Virus record (IMG/VR): IMGVR_UViG_3300028394_000050
Span: 1 to 64,000 of that record
Source of the DNA: a virus
Length of the DNA: 64,000 nt
Reading direction: 5' to 3' (one strand)
Shown: piece by piece, positions 37,492 to 45,710 of the stretch
Numbering within the stretch: position 1 is the stretch's first letter
How the letters are laid out: each line of letters opens with the position of its first letter
Program-made: the position numbers and the translations under genes
The notes under the pieces: generated by a model
Told to the model about the DNA's origin: nothing
Seen by the model: only the letters and a program-made list of their open reading frames with translations
Database searches by the model: none

Positions 37492-38199
37492 ATGGCACTA
37501 CCAAAATTGGCTACACCAAAGTTTGGATTAGAACTACCATCAAACGGAGAGAGAATTAATTTTAGGCCGTTTGTTGTGAAAGAGGAAAAGATGTTGCTTA
37601 TGGCTGCATCTGCTGAAGACCAAAATTCCATGATTGATGCTGTGAAAGATGTTATCGCCGCATGTGTCGTTAGTGATATTAATGTGGATAAGCTACCATA
37701 TTTTGACCTTGAATATATCTTCCTCAACATTAGAGCGAAGTCAATTGGTGAAATCGTCAAGATGGAATATCGCCACACCGGCAGTGTAAATTACGCTGGC
37801 ATCGCATGTGAAGCTGTTACACCAGTTGATATCAATCTTGAAGAAGTGAAGGTCCAAAAAAGTGATAGTCACTCAAGTAGAATTGATCTTGATGGCATTC
37901 TTGGTATGGAAATGCGATATCCTACCATCAGTGATATCAAACAGATTACTCAGGGTGACGATGAAATTGAGATGTTGGCTAAATGTATTATGTCAGTATA
38001 TGACGCAGAAGAAGTTTACGAACCGGATAATTTGGCTGATTCAATTCAGTTTATTGAAGGCCTCAATAGCGTCCAGTTTGCTAAGGTAATGCAGTTCATT
38101 CAAACGATTCCAAAGCTAAAGCATTCGTTTAGTTATAAGTGTCGTGGTTGTGGGCAAGAAGATACCGTTACGTTGGAGGGCCTGTCTGATTTTTTTTAA
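37492..38199 (+). CDS. 26: gp26-like baseplate assembly / tail chaperone protein
   Basis: T4 gp26 family (PF12322 type): LPKLATPKFGLELPSNGERI, NFRPFVVKEEKMLLMAASAE, DIKQITQGDDEIEMLAKCIM, then VQFAKVMQFIQTIPKLKHSF. It ends with a possible metal site, YKCRGCGQEDTVTLEGLSDF. 235 residues. The last codons run over an eight-T slippery tract directly before the stop, and the next gene is in the -1 frame (see 38188-38198). Role: baseplate/hub assembly, by analogy possibly a tape-measure chaperone. Confidence 0.82.
   Translation: MALPKLATPKFGLELPSNGERINFRPFVVKEEKMLLMAASAEDQNSMIDAVKDVIAACVVSDINVDKLPYFDLEYIFLNIRAKSIGEIVKMEYRHTGSVNYAGIACEAVTPVDINLEEVKVQKSDSHSSRIDLDGILGMEMRYPTISDIKQITQGDDEIEMLAKCIMSVYDAEEVYEPDNLADSIQFIEGLNSVQFAKVMQFIQTIPKLKHSFSYKCRGCGQEDTVTLEGLSDFF
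38188..38198 (+). other. Candidate -1 programmed frameshift site joining gp26-like and gp51-like
   Basis: The bases read GATTTTTTTTA, with the gp26-like stop TAA at 38197-38199. A T-TTT-TTT heptamer lets two Phe codons slip back by one base. Decoding then continues TTA-ATG-GTC..., exactly the frame of the gp51-like gene. This mirrors lambda gpG/gpGT and many other tail-assembly chaperone pairs. No downstream pseudoknot was checked. Confidence 0.6.
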
Positions 38200-38375
38200 T
38201 GGTCCTCTCTCATAACACACTAGCAAACTACTATCAAACCAACTTTTCGCTTATGCAACACCACAAATATTCTCTGAGTGACATTGAAGGAATGATACCC
38301 TGGGAGAGGGATATTTACGTTAAGATGCTCCTTGAATACCTTGAGAAACTAAAAGAAGAACGCGAACGAGGATAA
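38199..38375 (+). CDS. 51: gp51-like baseplate hub assembly protein (58 aa)
   Basis: A 58-codon frame with ATG overlapping the gp26-like stop by one base (TAATG). The product contains SLMQHHKYSLSDIEGMIPWE, then RDIYVKMLLEYLEKLKEE, the YSLxDIEGMxPWERDIYV signature of gp51-like and tail-chaperone T-type proteins. Expressed by re-initiation, as the C-terminal part of a -1 frameshift fusion, or both. The next gene starts 3 bases after its stop. Confidence 0.8.
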   Translation: MVLSHNTLANYYQTNFSLMQHHKYSLSDIEGMIPWERDIYVKMLLEYLEKLKEERERG

Positions 38376-38378
38376 CAA

Positions 38379-40739
38379 ATGGCTAAAAAGCCAGGACCAG
38401 TAGCAGGCAGTTTAGGAAACACCGATTACTATTACAAGAGTGATGGTACGGTTGTGGATGAGAACGGCATTCCCGCGTCTGCGCGAATTTCCGCGATGTT
38501 TGCTGCACCACCTCCCGTTGAAGAAGCTGCTGTTGTGATAGCAGCACCTAAGAGAAAGAAAAAGAATAACGCTCAAATTGCTGGCGTATTGAAGAACACC
38601 AAATACTACTATGCACCAGATGGTTCTATCCTTGACGATCAAGGCAAACCAGCACCAGATAAGATTGCTGCATATTTTCCACCGCAAGAAAAACGTGAAG
38701 CAATTGCTGCTGCAATGCCAAAAGCACCAGGCATAAAGGCCGCAACTAAAGCAACAGGTGTACCTAGCAAGGTTATCAAGCAATTCAATCGAAACGTATC
38801 TATCGCTACCAATCTGATTACCACAAACCAGAAGATAATGGAATCATATCCAAAACTGTTTGAACAGATGGCTGGCGTTGTTCAAAAGATGACAGAGCAA
38901 AATGAAACTGTCATCCGTACCATGATTCAAAATAACCAAGAATTTCAAGATAAAGTTATTGAGACGTTGACTGGCACTAAAGCACCAACACAAGCTGGTG
39001 GTTCTGTAGCACCAAAGCCTGGGCGTAAAGGCGCTGGGCGCAAATCACTCAAAGCTTCGCGAAGCACCGCAGTTCTTGCGCGGGCGCAGAGAATGCAGCA
39101 ATCTCGATCTGCTAAAAATACGAGAGTAGGTATAGGTCTTGCGGTAGCAGGCGCAGCAATTGCTGGCGGCGCTGCTTTGATTGCAACTAGTCCAGGCGGC
39201 GGTGGTCCCGGCGGTGGTCCTAGTGGTGAAGCGCCACCAGGTGGAATGTGGCCCAATACGCCAGCATCTGGTAGCAATAAACAAATCCTTGAAACGATAA
39301 AAAAACGCGAATCTGATGGTAACTATAACATCCGTTCAAAATCATCTAGTGCATCTGGTGCTTATCAGTTTATTGATGGCACATGGCGTTCACGCGCACA
39401 GGCAGCTGGCGTAGATATACAAAAATATCCACGAGCATTTATGGCTCCACCAGATGTACAAGATAAAGTAGCAGATGTTTATATTTCTGAAGTTCTTCGT
39501 CAAAATAATAATGACGTATCAAAAATTCCACTTGTTTGGTATACTGGTAATGCTCAAGGTCGCATGTCTGCGAAAGCACTGGGTGTCAATAAAGGTTTAA
39601 CACCACAAGCATATCAAGCGTCATGGATGAAAACATACCAGCAAATGGGCGGTAATGTTCAAACTGCTGCTGCTCAACAAACAACACCAGCTGCACCTGC
39701 AGCACCATCTGGTGGGCCAACCACTGCACCAACAACTCCAGCCGCAACTACAGGTGCACCCCAACGTAGACCTTCTGCGACACCAGAAGAAGCTGCAACG
39801 CATCAAGCCAACGTAACGATGCTAAAAAATATAAACGATCTTGCAGCGAAAAAAGGTCCTGGTGCTAGACTCGGTGAAGCTAATGAAGCAAAGAAAAAAG
39901 AACTAGAAGGAAAAGTAGCAGCATTCAATCAGAAATTTAGTCTTGCGCCTATGCAGCAAGCTGGTACTGTGCGCCCACTAGATACGACAGGTGCACCATC
40001 GCAGCAACAAGTGCAGACTTCGCTTGCGAGTTTGGGTAATACATCTAAGCCTAACAACGTAACAGGAAATGTCGATGTATCCAAAGTAGATCCCGAACTA
40101 ATGAAAAGATTTTATCAAGCGGCTAGAGAATATGGTGGTCCTGTTAGAATCAATTCTGCTTATCGCGATGACGCATATCAAGCACAGCTTTGGGTTCGCG
40201 GTAATATTCTTCGTGAACCAGGTATCTATACACCCGCAAGACCTCAAAACACTCAAGTTGTTACGGTTGGTGGGCAATCGTATACAGTTCCAGGAAGTGG
40301 TAGAGGTTCTTCGCACGGAAAAGGCCAAGCTTTGGATATTAATCCTGGATTAGGATCAGCGTTTCAAGGTATTCTTGCTAAGTATGGTGTGTCGTTTCCA
40401 TTTGGTGGTAGTGATCCGGTGCATATTCAATTGGCAGGTGGTAGTAATTATCAAGCACCTTCGACATCGGTTCCTGGTGCACCTGCACCAGATTATAATG
40501 CAGGTGCACCTGGTGGTGGTGGAGGTAGTAGAATGGCCGGCGCTTCACAAGATTATGCTGTGAATCGTGCGTGTGCGTGTCCACCAGTTGATACAAACAT
40601 TATCAATAGAACCGTCACGAATGATATTAGAACCAATATATTTCAACAGATGGCAGGACCAACATATCGTCCCGAAGCAATGATATCACCATTTATGATT
40701 GGTGCACAAATTGGTTCTGCTCTTAGAAGGTTATTTTAA
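38379..40739 (+). CDS. Bifunctional peptidoglycan-cleaving tail protein (SLT lysozyme-like + M15-like peptidase)
   Basis: 786 residues. Two related N-terminal units (about 3-42 and 60-100), both with NTxYYY..DG..D..G.PA, are followed by a helical coiled-coil region (135-195), a hydrophobic segment (251-270) and a lytic-transglycosylase-like domain (302-395). The latter has candidate catalytic E311 in KKRESDGNYNIRS and SASGAYQFIDGTW. After an Ala/Pro linker comes an M15/VanY-like domain (570-690) with SAYR, H646 and D653 in SSHGKGQALDIN, and H682 in DPVHIQ. Likely cuts glycan and stem peptide during infection. It may stand in for the lysozyme domain absent from the split gp5. Confidence 0.82.
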   Translation: MAKKPGPVAGSLGNTDYYYKSDGTVVDENGIPASARISAMFAAPPPVEEAAVVIAAPKRKKKNNAQIAGVLKNTKYYYAPDGSILDDQGKPAPDKIAAYFPPQEKREAIAAAMPKAPGIKAATKATGVPSKVIKQFNRNVSIATNLITTNQKIMESYPKLFEQMAGVVQKMTEQNETVIRTMIQNNQEFQDKVIETLTGTKAPTQAGGSVAPKPGRKGAGRKSLKASRSTAVLARAQRMQQSRSAKNTRVGIGLAVAGAAIAGGAALIATSPGGGGPGGGPSGEAPPGGMWPNTPASGSNKQILETIKKRESDGNYNIRSKSSSASGAYQFIDGTWRSRAQAAGVDIQKYPRAFMAPPDVQDKVADVYISEVLRQNNNDVSKIPLVWYTGNAQGRMSAKALGVNKGLTPQAYQASWMKTYQQMGGNVQTAAAQQTTPAAPAAPSGGPTTAPTTPAATTGAPQRRPSATPEEAATHQANVTMLKNINDLAAKKGPGARLGEANEAKKKELEGKVAAFNQKFSLAPMQQAGTVRPLDTTGAPSQQQVQTSLASLGNTSKPNNVTGNVDVSKVDPELMKRFYQAAREYGGPVRINSAYRDDAYQAQLWVRGNILREPGIYTPARPQNTQVVTVGGQSYTVPGSGRGSSHGKGQALDINPGLGSAFQGILAKYGVSFPFGGSDPVHIQLAGGSNYQAPSTSVPGAPAPDYNAGAPGGGGGSRMAGASQDYAVNRACACPPVDTNIINRTVTNDIRTNIFQQMAGPTYRPEAMISPFMIGAQIGSALRRLF

Positions 40740-42814
40740 TGGCTATTTCAAAACTCGTAACTGGTACACCATTTGAACGACCAGCAATAACATTTAGTAC
40801 CAAGTCTGCTGATAGTAATATGCAGAAAGCATCATCGTCGCTATTGACTAACAAGAGTTCAATGGCAGACCTTGCGGACTCTATGTCGCGTTTGAATATT
40901 CAACTAACGCAGTTGCAAAAAGTATCCAACGAGATTATGAAAAGCATCGCAAGCGTTCTAAAGACTGTTGCTAAGGTTGACAGAGATATGACAGACCGTT
41001 TTAGAACATTGAATAAAGAACTGGCTGCGTCTCGTACAGAGTTTACCAGAAGTCTAGCTGCTATAACACCATCGCTTACCGGTGGTGCTGGTGCTACTAT
41101 CAGTGGTGCTGCATTAGGTGCTGCGGCACCAGCTGCGGCAGCGGACGCTATTCCTTCGAGTGGCGATTCCACGTGGGACGCATTCATTTCATTTTTAAAA
41201 ATTGCTGCGCCACTATTACTCGGTAAAATCGGTAAAAAGTTAGCAACAATGGCAATTCTTGCTGCTACGGGTATTGGGTGGATTGGCGTTGCGATTGGTC
41301 TTGCATTATCAATCGGTGATGCTATTGAATTGTATAAATTATGGAAGCAATTTAAAAATGAAAACCCAGATCAATCTGAAATTGATGGCGCAATGGCATC
41401 ATATAATAAAGCTCAACCACCAATAGGTGCACCACAGGGAGCACAATTAACCGATATGTCAATGTCTGGTGAAACTGGTGCATTTGCTGAGGCTGCTGGT
41501 TCGAAAGCAAAAAGTGGATCTGGTGCACCTGAAGGTGGTGCAGGTCCTGCCGCTGCTTCTACTAGTGCTGCTGGAACGACAGGGTCTAGTACACGCGAAG
41601 CTAGTGCGGAAGATTTATATAAGACACCAGGTAGCGATGCTAACGATCCATCAAAGGCAGCTGCGTCAACTCCAGCAGCGCCAGCTGCGTCAACTCCAGC
41701 AGCGCCAGCTGCACCAACAGATATGTCAATAGGTGGTGAGACCGATGCATTTGGTGCTGCTAGACAATCGGCGGCTGCACCACAACCAATGAGAAGACCT
41801 GCGGAAACTGCGCCTGCTGCAACTACAGGTGCACCTATAATGGCACCGCCTGATCCACACGCTAAATCTAAAGCTATGTTTCAACAACAACAGGACATGG
41901 AAAGAAACGGAGATTCTGGTGCTACTGCGATGTTCTTTGCTGCGGATCAACAGAGACAAAAAGAACTTGCTGGTTTAAAAGCTATTGCGGCTGCACCTGG
42001 TGCACCAGTAGAAGCAAAGAAAGCCGCTGCTAAATCTATTCAAGACGCGACAAATCCGGCTACGTTCGGACGTGGTGGTGGGCACACTACAGGTGAAACA
42101 ACCGGCGCTATTGGTCGTGGTGGTGGCGACCATACTGATCCTCGCATGTTAGGGCGAGGTGGTGGTAGTCATACATTACCAACAGACGGATTACCTGGCG
42201 GTGATACTGGTCTTAGTGATAGAGATGTTCGCTCGGCTAATATGCAAAATGCATCCAACATCATGGAAGCAAAATATAAAAAAGAAGATGAAGATGCTAT
42301 GGGTGCAACACATGCAAAAGGTATAACAGCCACCGTAGATTCTAATGCTGCGCGTGATGCGATGTTAAACATGCAAGGTATAGATGATAAAGATAGAGCT
42401 AATGATGTAAGATATAAACCAAAAGAGGAACAACGCGCTGAACAGAACGCTAAAGTGGCTGCTGGTGCAACACCAGCGGCGGCTGGTATGCGAGCAGGCC
42501 CAAAAGCATTTGGTGCTGCTATTAGTGGTGGACCTGAAGCTAATGCTGAGAACCCACCAGCTGTACCAGGGGCTGGCGCACCATCAGCAAAACCTGCTGC
42601 AACAGCACCAACTAAGATTGAACCAGAGGGAGACGAGTCGGCTGGTTATAAAGGTAAGTTAGGTCAAATCTTACAGACAAATATGAATGATTATAATGTG
42701 ATGAATAAGAGCGCAGGTGGTGATACTAACGTCACACCAAACATACCTCTCTCAGCAACTAATCCATTCTTGAATAGATTTTTTGGTAAACAGAAGATGG
42801 AAAATCATCAATAA
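40739..42814 (+). CDS. Tape-measure-like protein (gp29 position)
   Basis: 691 residues. The N-terminal helical/coiled-coil region (about 25-105, e.g. MADLADSMSRLNIQLTQLQK) is followed by hydrophobic helices (about 140-205, LLGKIGKKLATMAILAATGI, GWIGVAIGLALSIGDAIELY). Then comes a long Ala/Pro/Gly low-complexity region with repeats: TPAAPAAS twice, MSMSGET/MSIGGET, and three GRGGG-(H/D/S)H-T motifs at about 440-475. Position after gp26/51-like genes and the helical-plus-membrane layout suggest tape measure or hub function. No direct T4 gp29 similarity can be claimed. Confidence 0.55.
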   Translation: MAISKLVTGTPFERPAITFSTKSADSNMQKASSSLLTNKSSMADLADSMSRLNIQLTQLQKVSNEIMKSIASVLKTVAKVDRDMTDRFRTLNKELAASRTEFTRSLAAITPSLTGGAGATISGAALGAAAPAAAADAIPSSGDSTWDAFISFLKIAAPLLLGKIGKKLATMAILAATGIGWIGVAIGLALSIGDAIELYKLWKQFKNENPDQSEIDGAMASYNKAQPPIGAPQGAQLTDMSMSGETGAFAEAAGSKAKSGSGAPEGGAGPAAASTSAAGTTGSSTREASAEDLYKTPGSDANDPSKAAASTPAAPAASTPAAPAAPTDMSIGGETDAFGAARQSAAAPQPMRRPAETAPAATTGAPIMAPPDPHAKSKAMFQQQQDMERNGDSGATAMFFAADQQRQKELAGLKAIAAAPGAPVEAKKAAAKSIQDATNPATFGRGGGHTTGETTGAIGRGGGDHTDPRMLGRGGGSHTLPTDGLPGGDTGLSDRDVRSANMQNASNIMEAKYKKEDEDAMGATHAKGITATVDSNAARDAMLNMQGIDDKDRANDVRYKPKEEQRAEQNAKVAAGATPAAAGMRAGPKAFGAAISGGPEANAENPPAVPGAGAPSAKPAATAPTKIEPEGDESAGYKGKLGQILQTNMNDYNVMNKSAGGDTNVTPNIPLSATNPFLNRFFGKQKMENHQ

Positions 42815-42840
42815 AAAAAGGGGGAACCGAAGTTCCCCCA
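42812..42840 (-). terminator. Rho-independent terminator of gp32
   Basis: On the minus strand: GGGGGAAC-UUCG-GUUCCCCC (8-bp stem, UUCG loop; 42820-42839), followed by seven U. It lies just after the gp32 stop (42847) and between convergent gp32 and tape-measure-like genes. The plus strand has no U-tract, so the signal mainly serves gp32. Confidence 0.88.
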
Positions 42841-42846
42841 AGTGTC

Positions 42847-43788
42847 TTACTCGTCATCCTCAGCAAGCTTTTCAAAGAACGACAAATCGTCATCATCTAC
42901 AGCCTTAGCCTTAGGAGCTGGTGCCGACTTCCCTACTGCTGGTGCAGCCATTGAACGGGCAGTCGGACGGTCAAAAGGGATATCATCCTCATTGCGATAA
43001 GATGCGCCAGCTGGCTCAGCAAGAACCTTCTCCAGCTTTGTCTTCAACTCATCGTAAGACTTGAAGTTAGACGGCGCAAGAAAAGCCTGAAGCGAATGAG
43101 CACCCTGCCACATTGCAGCCATATCCTCATCACTAGCAAGAGCAGCTGGTGCATCAAACTCAGATTTATCGTAATTGCGATAGCCTTCGACCTTACGAAT
43201 CTTTAGCTTGAAATTAGCACCATCCCACAATTCAAAAGGATTGAATGCGTTTACTGGATCGTACTTAGGATTTTCTGGGCTGCGACCCTGTTCATCGAAA
43301 GGAGGATGCATGACTTCATCCAGCTTATCCCAAATCTTCTTACCGAACTTGAAAAGAAAGACTTTACCTTCATTCTCAGGATGTGCAGGATCCTTGAGTA
43401 CGACGATATTTGAGATGTAGTTGAGACGACGCTTACGCTGACGGACAATTTCCTTGTCCTTTTCGTTGCCAGAATTCCAAAGCTTGGAGTTCATCTCAGA
43501 TACAGGATCTTGCTGACCGATGGTTGTCAAAGAGTTCTCAATATACCAACCACCTGGGCCTTGAAAGCCGTGATTCCAAACACGAACCCACGGAACTTCT
43601 TCACCAGCAGGAGCAGGAAGAAAGCGAATAACAGCAAAGCCATTACCCATCTTATCTACTTCGGGCTGCCAGAAACGCTCGTCCTTAGACGAACCAGTTT
43701 CCTTAGTTGATAGCTTATTGATTTCTTTGGTAAGACGCTCAAGTGAGGATTCGCGATTGCGCTTGAGGTTCATAAATGCTTCATTCAT
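42847..43788 (-). CDS. 32: Single-stranded DNA-binding protein gp32
   Basis: Binds ssDNA in replication and recombination. The N-terminal basic region (NLKRNRESSLERLTKEINKL) for cooperative binding is followed by the core (RFWQPEVDKMGNGFAVIRFL, PWVRVWNHGFQGPGGWYIEN, KLWNSGNEKDKEIVRQRKRR, VFLFKFGKKIWDKLDEVMHP). The C-terminus is acidic (AVDDDDLSFFEKLAEDDE). It has 313 residues against 301 in T4. The Cys/His zinc motif of T4 gp32 is not seen. Served by a composite early/late promoter upstream and a strong terminator downstream. Confidence 0.93.
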   Translation of the reverse strand: MNEAFMNLKRNRESSLERLTKEINKLSTKETGSSKDERFWQPEVDKMGNGFAVIRFLPAPAGEEVPWVRVWNHGFQGPGGWYIENSLTTIGQQDPVSEMNSKLWNSGNEKDKEIVRQRKRRLNYISNIVVLKDPAHPENEGKVFLFKFGKKIWDKLDEVMHPPFDEQGRSPENPKYDPVNAFNPFELWDGANFKLKIRKVEGYRNYDKSEFDAPAALASDEDMAAMWQGAHSLQAFLAPSNFKSYDELKTKLEKVLAEPAGASYRNEDDIPFDRPTARSMAAPAVGKSAPAPKAKAVDDDDLSFFEKLAEDDE

Positions 43789-43849
43789 TTGTATATCTCC
43801 GTTGTATGTGTTGTATGGATTTTTTATTCACTCAATCATAATAACATGT

Positions 43850-43880
43850 TATTTATACACTATTCTAGTGCAAATGTCAA
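43850..43880 (-). promoter_or_regulatory. Composite early/late promoter of gp32
   Basis: Minus strand: TTGACA (43880-43875), 17-base spacer, TATAAA (43857-43852). The -10 is at the same time the start of TATAAATA (43857-43850). One site therefore satisfies both the host sigma-70 and the T4 late patterns. The -35 overlaps the end of gp59. Confidence 0.75.
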
Positions 43881-44461
43881 GACAAAAACACCTGACGCAT
43901 AATCTTTTTGATGTTATCAGGATCAACTCTCACAAATGGCCTGTACTTCTTTAACTGACGATACACCTCAGGCCATATGATGGTATCGCCAATTACCTTG
44001 TTCCATGCATCAAGCACATTAAAGGCAATATCAAAAGCAATCACGGTTTCCGCAGAGACCTTATTGCCCATATAAAGTTTGATTAATTGTGGATGTTCAC
44101 CAGTCGTCTTCAATAGAGACTTCGGATCGTCCACATCATCAACGATTTTATTTAGTTCTTCTTTGAGCTGGTACGAGAAAGTTTCCATGCGCTTCAACCA
44201 AGCAACATAAACTTTCTCTGACTCGGGTCCTGACATATCACCGACCCATCGCACACCGGCAGACGAGACAAAGTTAGCGACAAAGAAATTGGTTAGTTCA
44301 TCGTCGCTATATTTGCGCTCTATCTTGCGAAAGAGATATTGATCCTTGCGTTTTAGAAATGACGCTTCGGATATTTTTTTGATTTTGCCAGAGTATTTGA
44401 TGAAGTCATAGTCGGATGTGAAGTGAAGCTTGAGGGCCTGATAGCGTTGGTATGCTGTCAT
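43877..44461 (-). CDS. 59: Helicase loader gp59
   Basis: Loads the replicative helicase onto gp32-coated forks. Similarity to T4 gp59 is visible throughout: YQALKLHFTSDYDFIKYSGK, ISEASFLKRKDQYLFRKIER (T4 SDAAYQKRRDKYFFQKLSEK), LTNFFVANFVSSAGVRWVGD (T4 ALIFISNLVANQDAWIGDIS), SAETVIAFDIAFNVLDAWNK (T4 SFETFILLDSFLNIIDKHDE). Start chosen at ATG 44461 because it overlaps the upstream stop (ATGA); ATG 44470 or 44479 would add 3-6 residues. Lies just upstream of gp32. Confidence 0.9.
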   Translation of the reverse strand: MTAYQRYQALKLHFTSDYDFIKYSGKIKKISEASFLKRKDQYLFRKIERKYSDDELTNFFVANFVSSAGVRWVGDMSGPESEKVYVAWLKRMETFSYQLKEELNKIVDDVDDPKSLLKTTGEHPQLIKLYMGNKVSAETVIAFDIAFNVLDAWNKVIGDTIIWPEVYRQLKKYRPFVRVDPDNIKKIMRQVFLS

Positions 44462-45465
44462 GCCTTCCATATTTTCCAACCACGCTCTTCCATCTTACTG
44501 ATACGCCACGGTGCAACCAGTTCCATAATGCCGCACTGATTAGACCGAATCTGTGTGTTCTTAATCGTATCAAATACGTCGCGTGTGATATAGAGTTTAT
44601 CATTGTACGGTGTATATGATATGCAGCAATGCACCATATCAAAATGAGCAATGAGTTCCGCGCGTGTGGTGTATGATGTAGTAACGAACTGGTTCTTATG
44701 ATTCATATCAAACGCAGTAAATTCAATCTTGTCATTGTTCATATAGTCGGTACTACCGATCTTGAACATACCAGGTTTATCTAAGATCCTTGCATCAACA
44801 TATTCTTTGACGTACTGTTTTGTCTTAGCATCATCAAGAATGAACACATCAATATCATGCGGCAGTTCTTTATTGAGGAAAGACGCGAAACAGCCACCAG
44901 CAACAACTACCTTTTCATTGTGCATGAGTTTTTCTGGCACAAACTTGAGATAGTTATTCTTTAGAACATACTTCATATTACGAATCTCGGCCTGTTCTGC
45001 ATCGGTAAACAATGCATTGCGCGCCATCTGTTCGTGCTTATAGTCAATACCAAGTATATCATCAATGGACCCTTGCCTTGTGACAGATCCATTTGGATTT
45101 GCCATCCATTGACCCAACGTGGGTAAAGTTGTCGTGGTAATCACTGTACCATCGGCTGCATAATCATAGATGCCATCAGAATGTGATATTGAAGGATTAG
45201 GCAATTGATTGGCCTTTTGGTTGAGAATTTCACGGAGTTTATCATACGGAACTGCCATAACTTGACCTATAGCTTCTAAGATAATTTGATAAGGATCTCT
45301 CGCATCTTCGAGTTCATAGCGAGAGACTTGTTTTGATTTATTAGTTACCGAGTAGTTGATAGTAAAAGTATCAAGACCAAAATCTTGATAGATGTGAATG
45401 TGGTCAAGATTTAGATTGCGTATCCACATTTGGATATCGCGCATAGGGGTTACCGTAGATATCAT
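44458..45465 (-). CDS. Nucleotidyltransferase-fold protein, phage conserved
   Basis: 335 residues. The C-terminal half contains VVVAGGCFASFLNKELPHDI, DVFILDD: the GG...S and DxD pattern of the polymerase-beta-type nucleotidyltransferase fold, as in many T4-like phages. The N-terminal half carries DFGLDTFTINYSVTNKSKQV and a Leu-rich region. Whether it is active on a nucleic acid, protein or small molecule is unknown. Coupled to gp33 upstream and gp59 downstream by ATGA overlaps, so it belongs to the replication/late-transcription unit. Confidence 0.65.
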   Translation of the reverse strand: MISTVTPMRDIQMWIRNLNLDHIHIYQDFGLDTFTINYSVTNKSKQVSRYELEDARDPYQIILEAIGQVMAVPYDKLREILNQKANQLPNPSISHSDGIYDYAADGTVITTTTLPTLGQWMANPNGSVTRQGSIDDILGIDYKHEQMARNALFTDAEQAEIRNMKYVLKNNYLKFVPEKLMHNEKVVVAGGCFASFLNKELPHDIDVFILDDAKTKQYVKEYVDARILDKPGMFKIGSTDYMNNDKIEFTAFDMNHKNQFVTTSYTTRAELIAHFDMVHCCISYTPYNDKLYITRDVFDTIKNTQIRSNQCGIMELVAPWRISKMEERGWKIWKA

Positions 45466-45710
45466 ATCGGAAGCTTTGCTCCAGTGCGTTTGATTAGATT
45501 AGAACCTAGCGCCTCAGATTGAATAAGCTTCTTGATCTTTGGTCCGATGAGACGAGGCACACTCTCGGGTTCAAGCCCGGACGCGGTACACACGTCCAAG
45601 CAAGCGTCAATATATGTCATACCTTTATTGAAGACACGATCTTCCACCATGCGAGCAAATGTTTCGCTTGTCATAATGCTCGCTGGTGTATCGTTCATGC
45701 TTGCAATCAT
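45462..45710 (-). CDS. 33: Late transcription co-activator, gp33-like
   Basis: T4 gp33 bridges the sliding clamp and RNA polymerase for late transcription. Here ETFARMVEDRVFNKGMTYID, ACLDVCTASGLEPESVPRLI and GPKIKKLIQSEALGSNLI follow the T4 pattern FIIEKMVEEFGMSYLEA ... IIEKIQSEAIDENLL. Start set at ATG 45710, which overlaps the upstream stop (ATGA); this gives 82 residues. ATG 45698 is another option. The T4 hydrophobic acidic C-terminus (clamp-binding) is not obvious. Consistent with the many TATAAATA promoters. Confidence 0.78.
   Translation of the reverse strand: MIASMNDTPASIMTSETFARMVEDRVFNKGMTYIDACLDVCTASGLEPESVPRLIGPKIKKLIQSEALGSNLIKRTGAKLPI

Noticed and set aside
45565-45585. Sequence gggttcaagcccgg resembling a tRNA T-arm
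   Set aside because: Lies in the gp33-like coding region and no acceptor or anticodon stems can be drawn around it.
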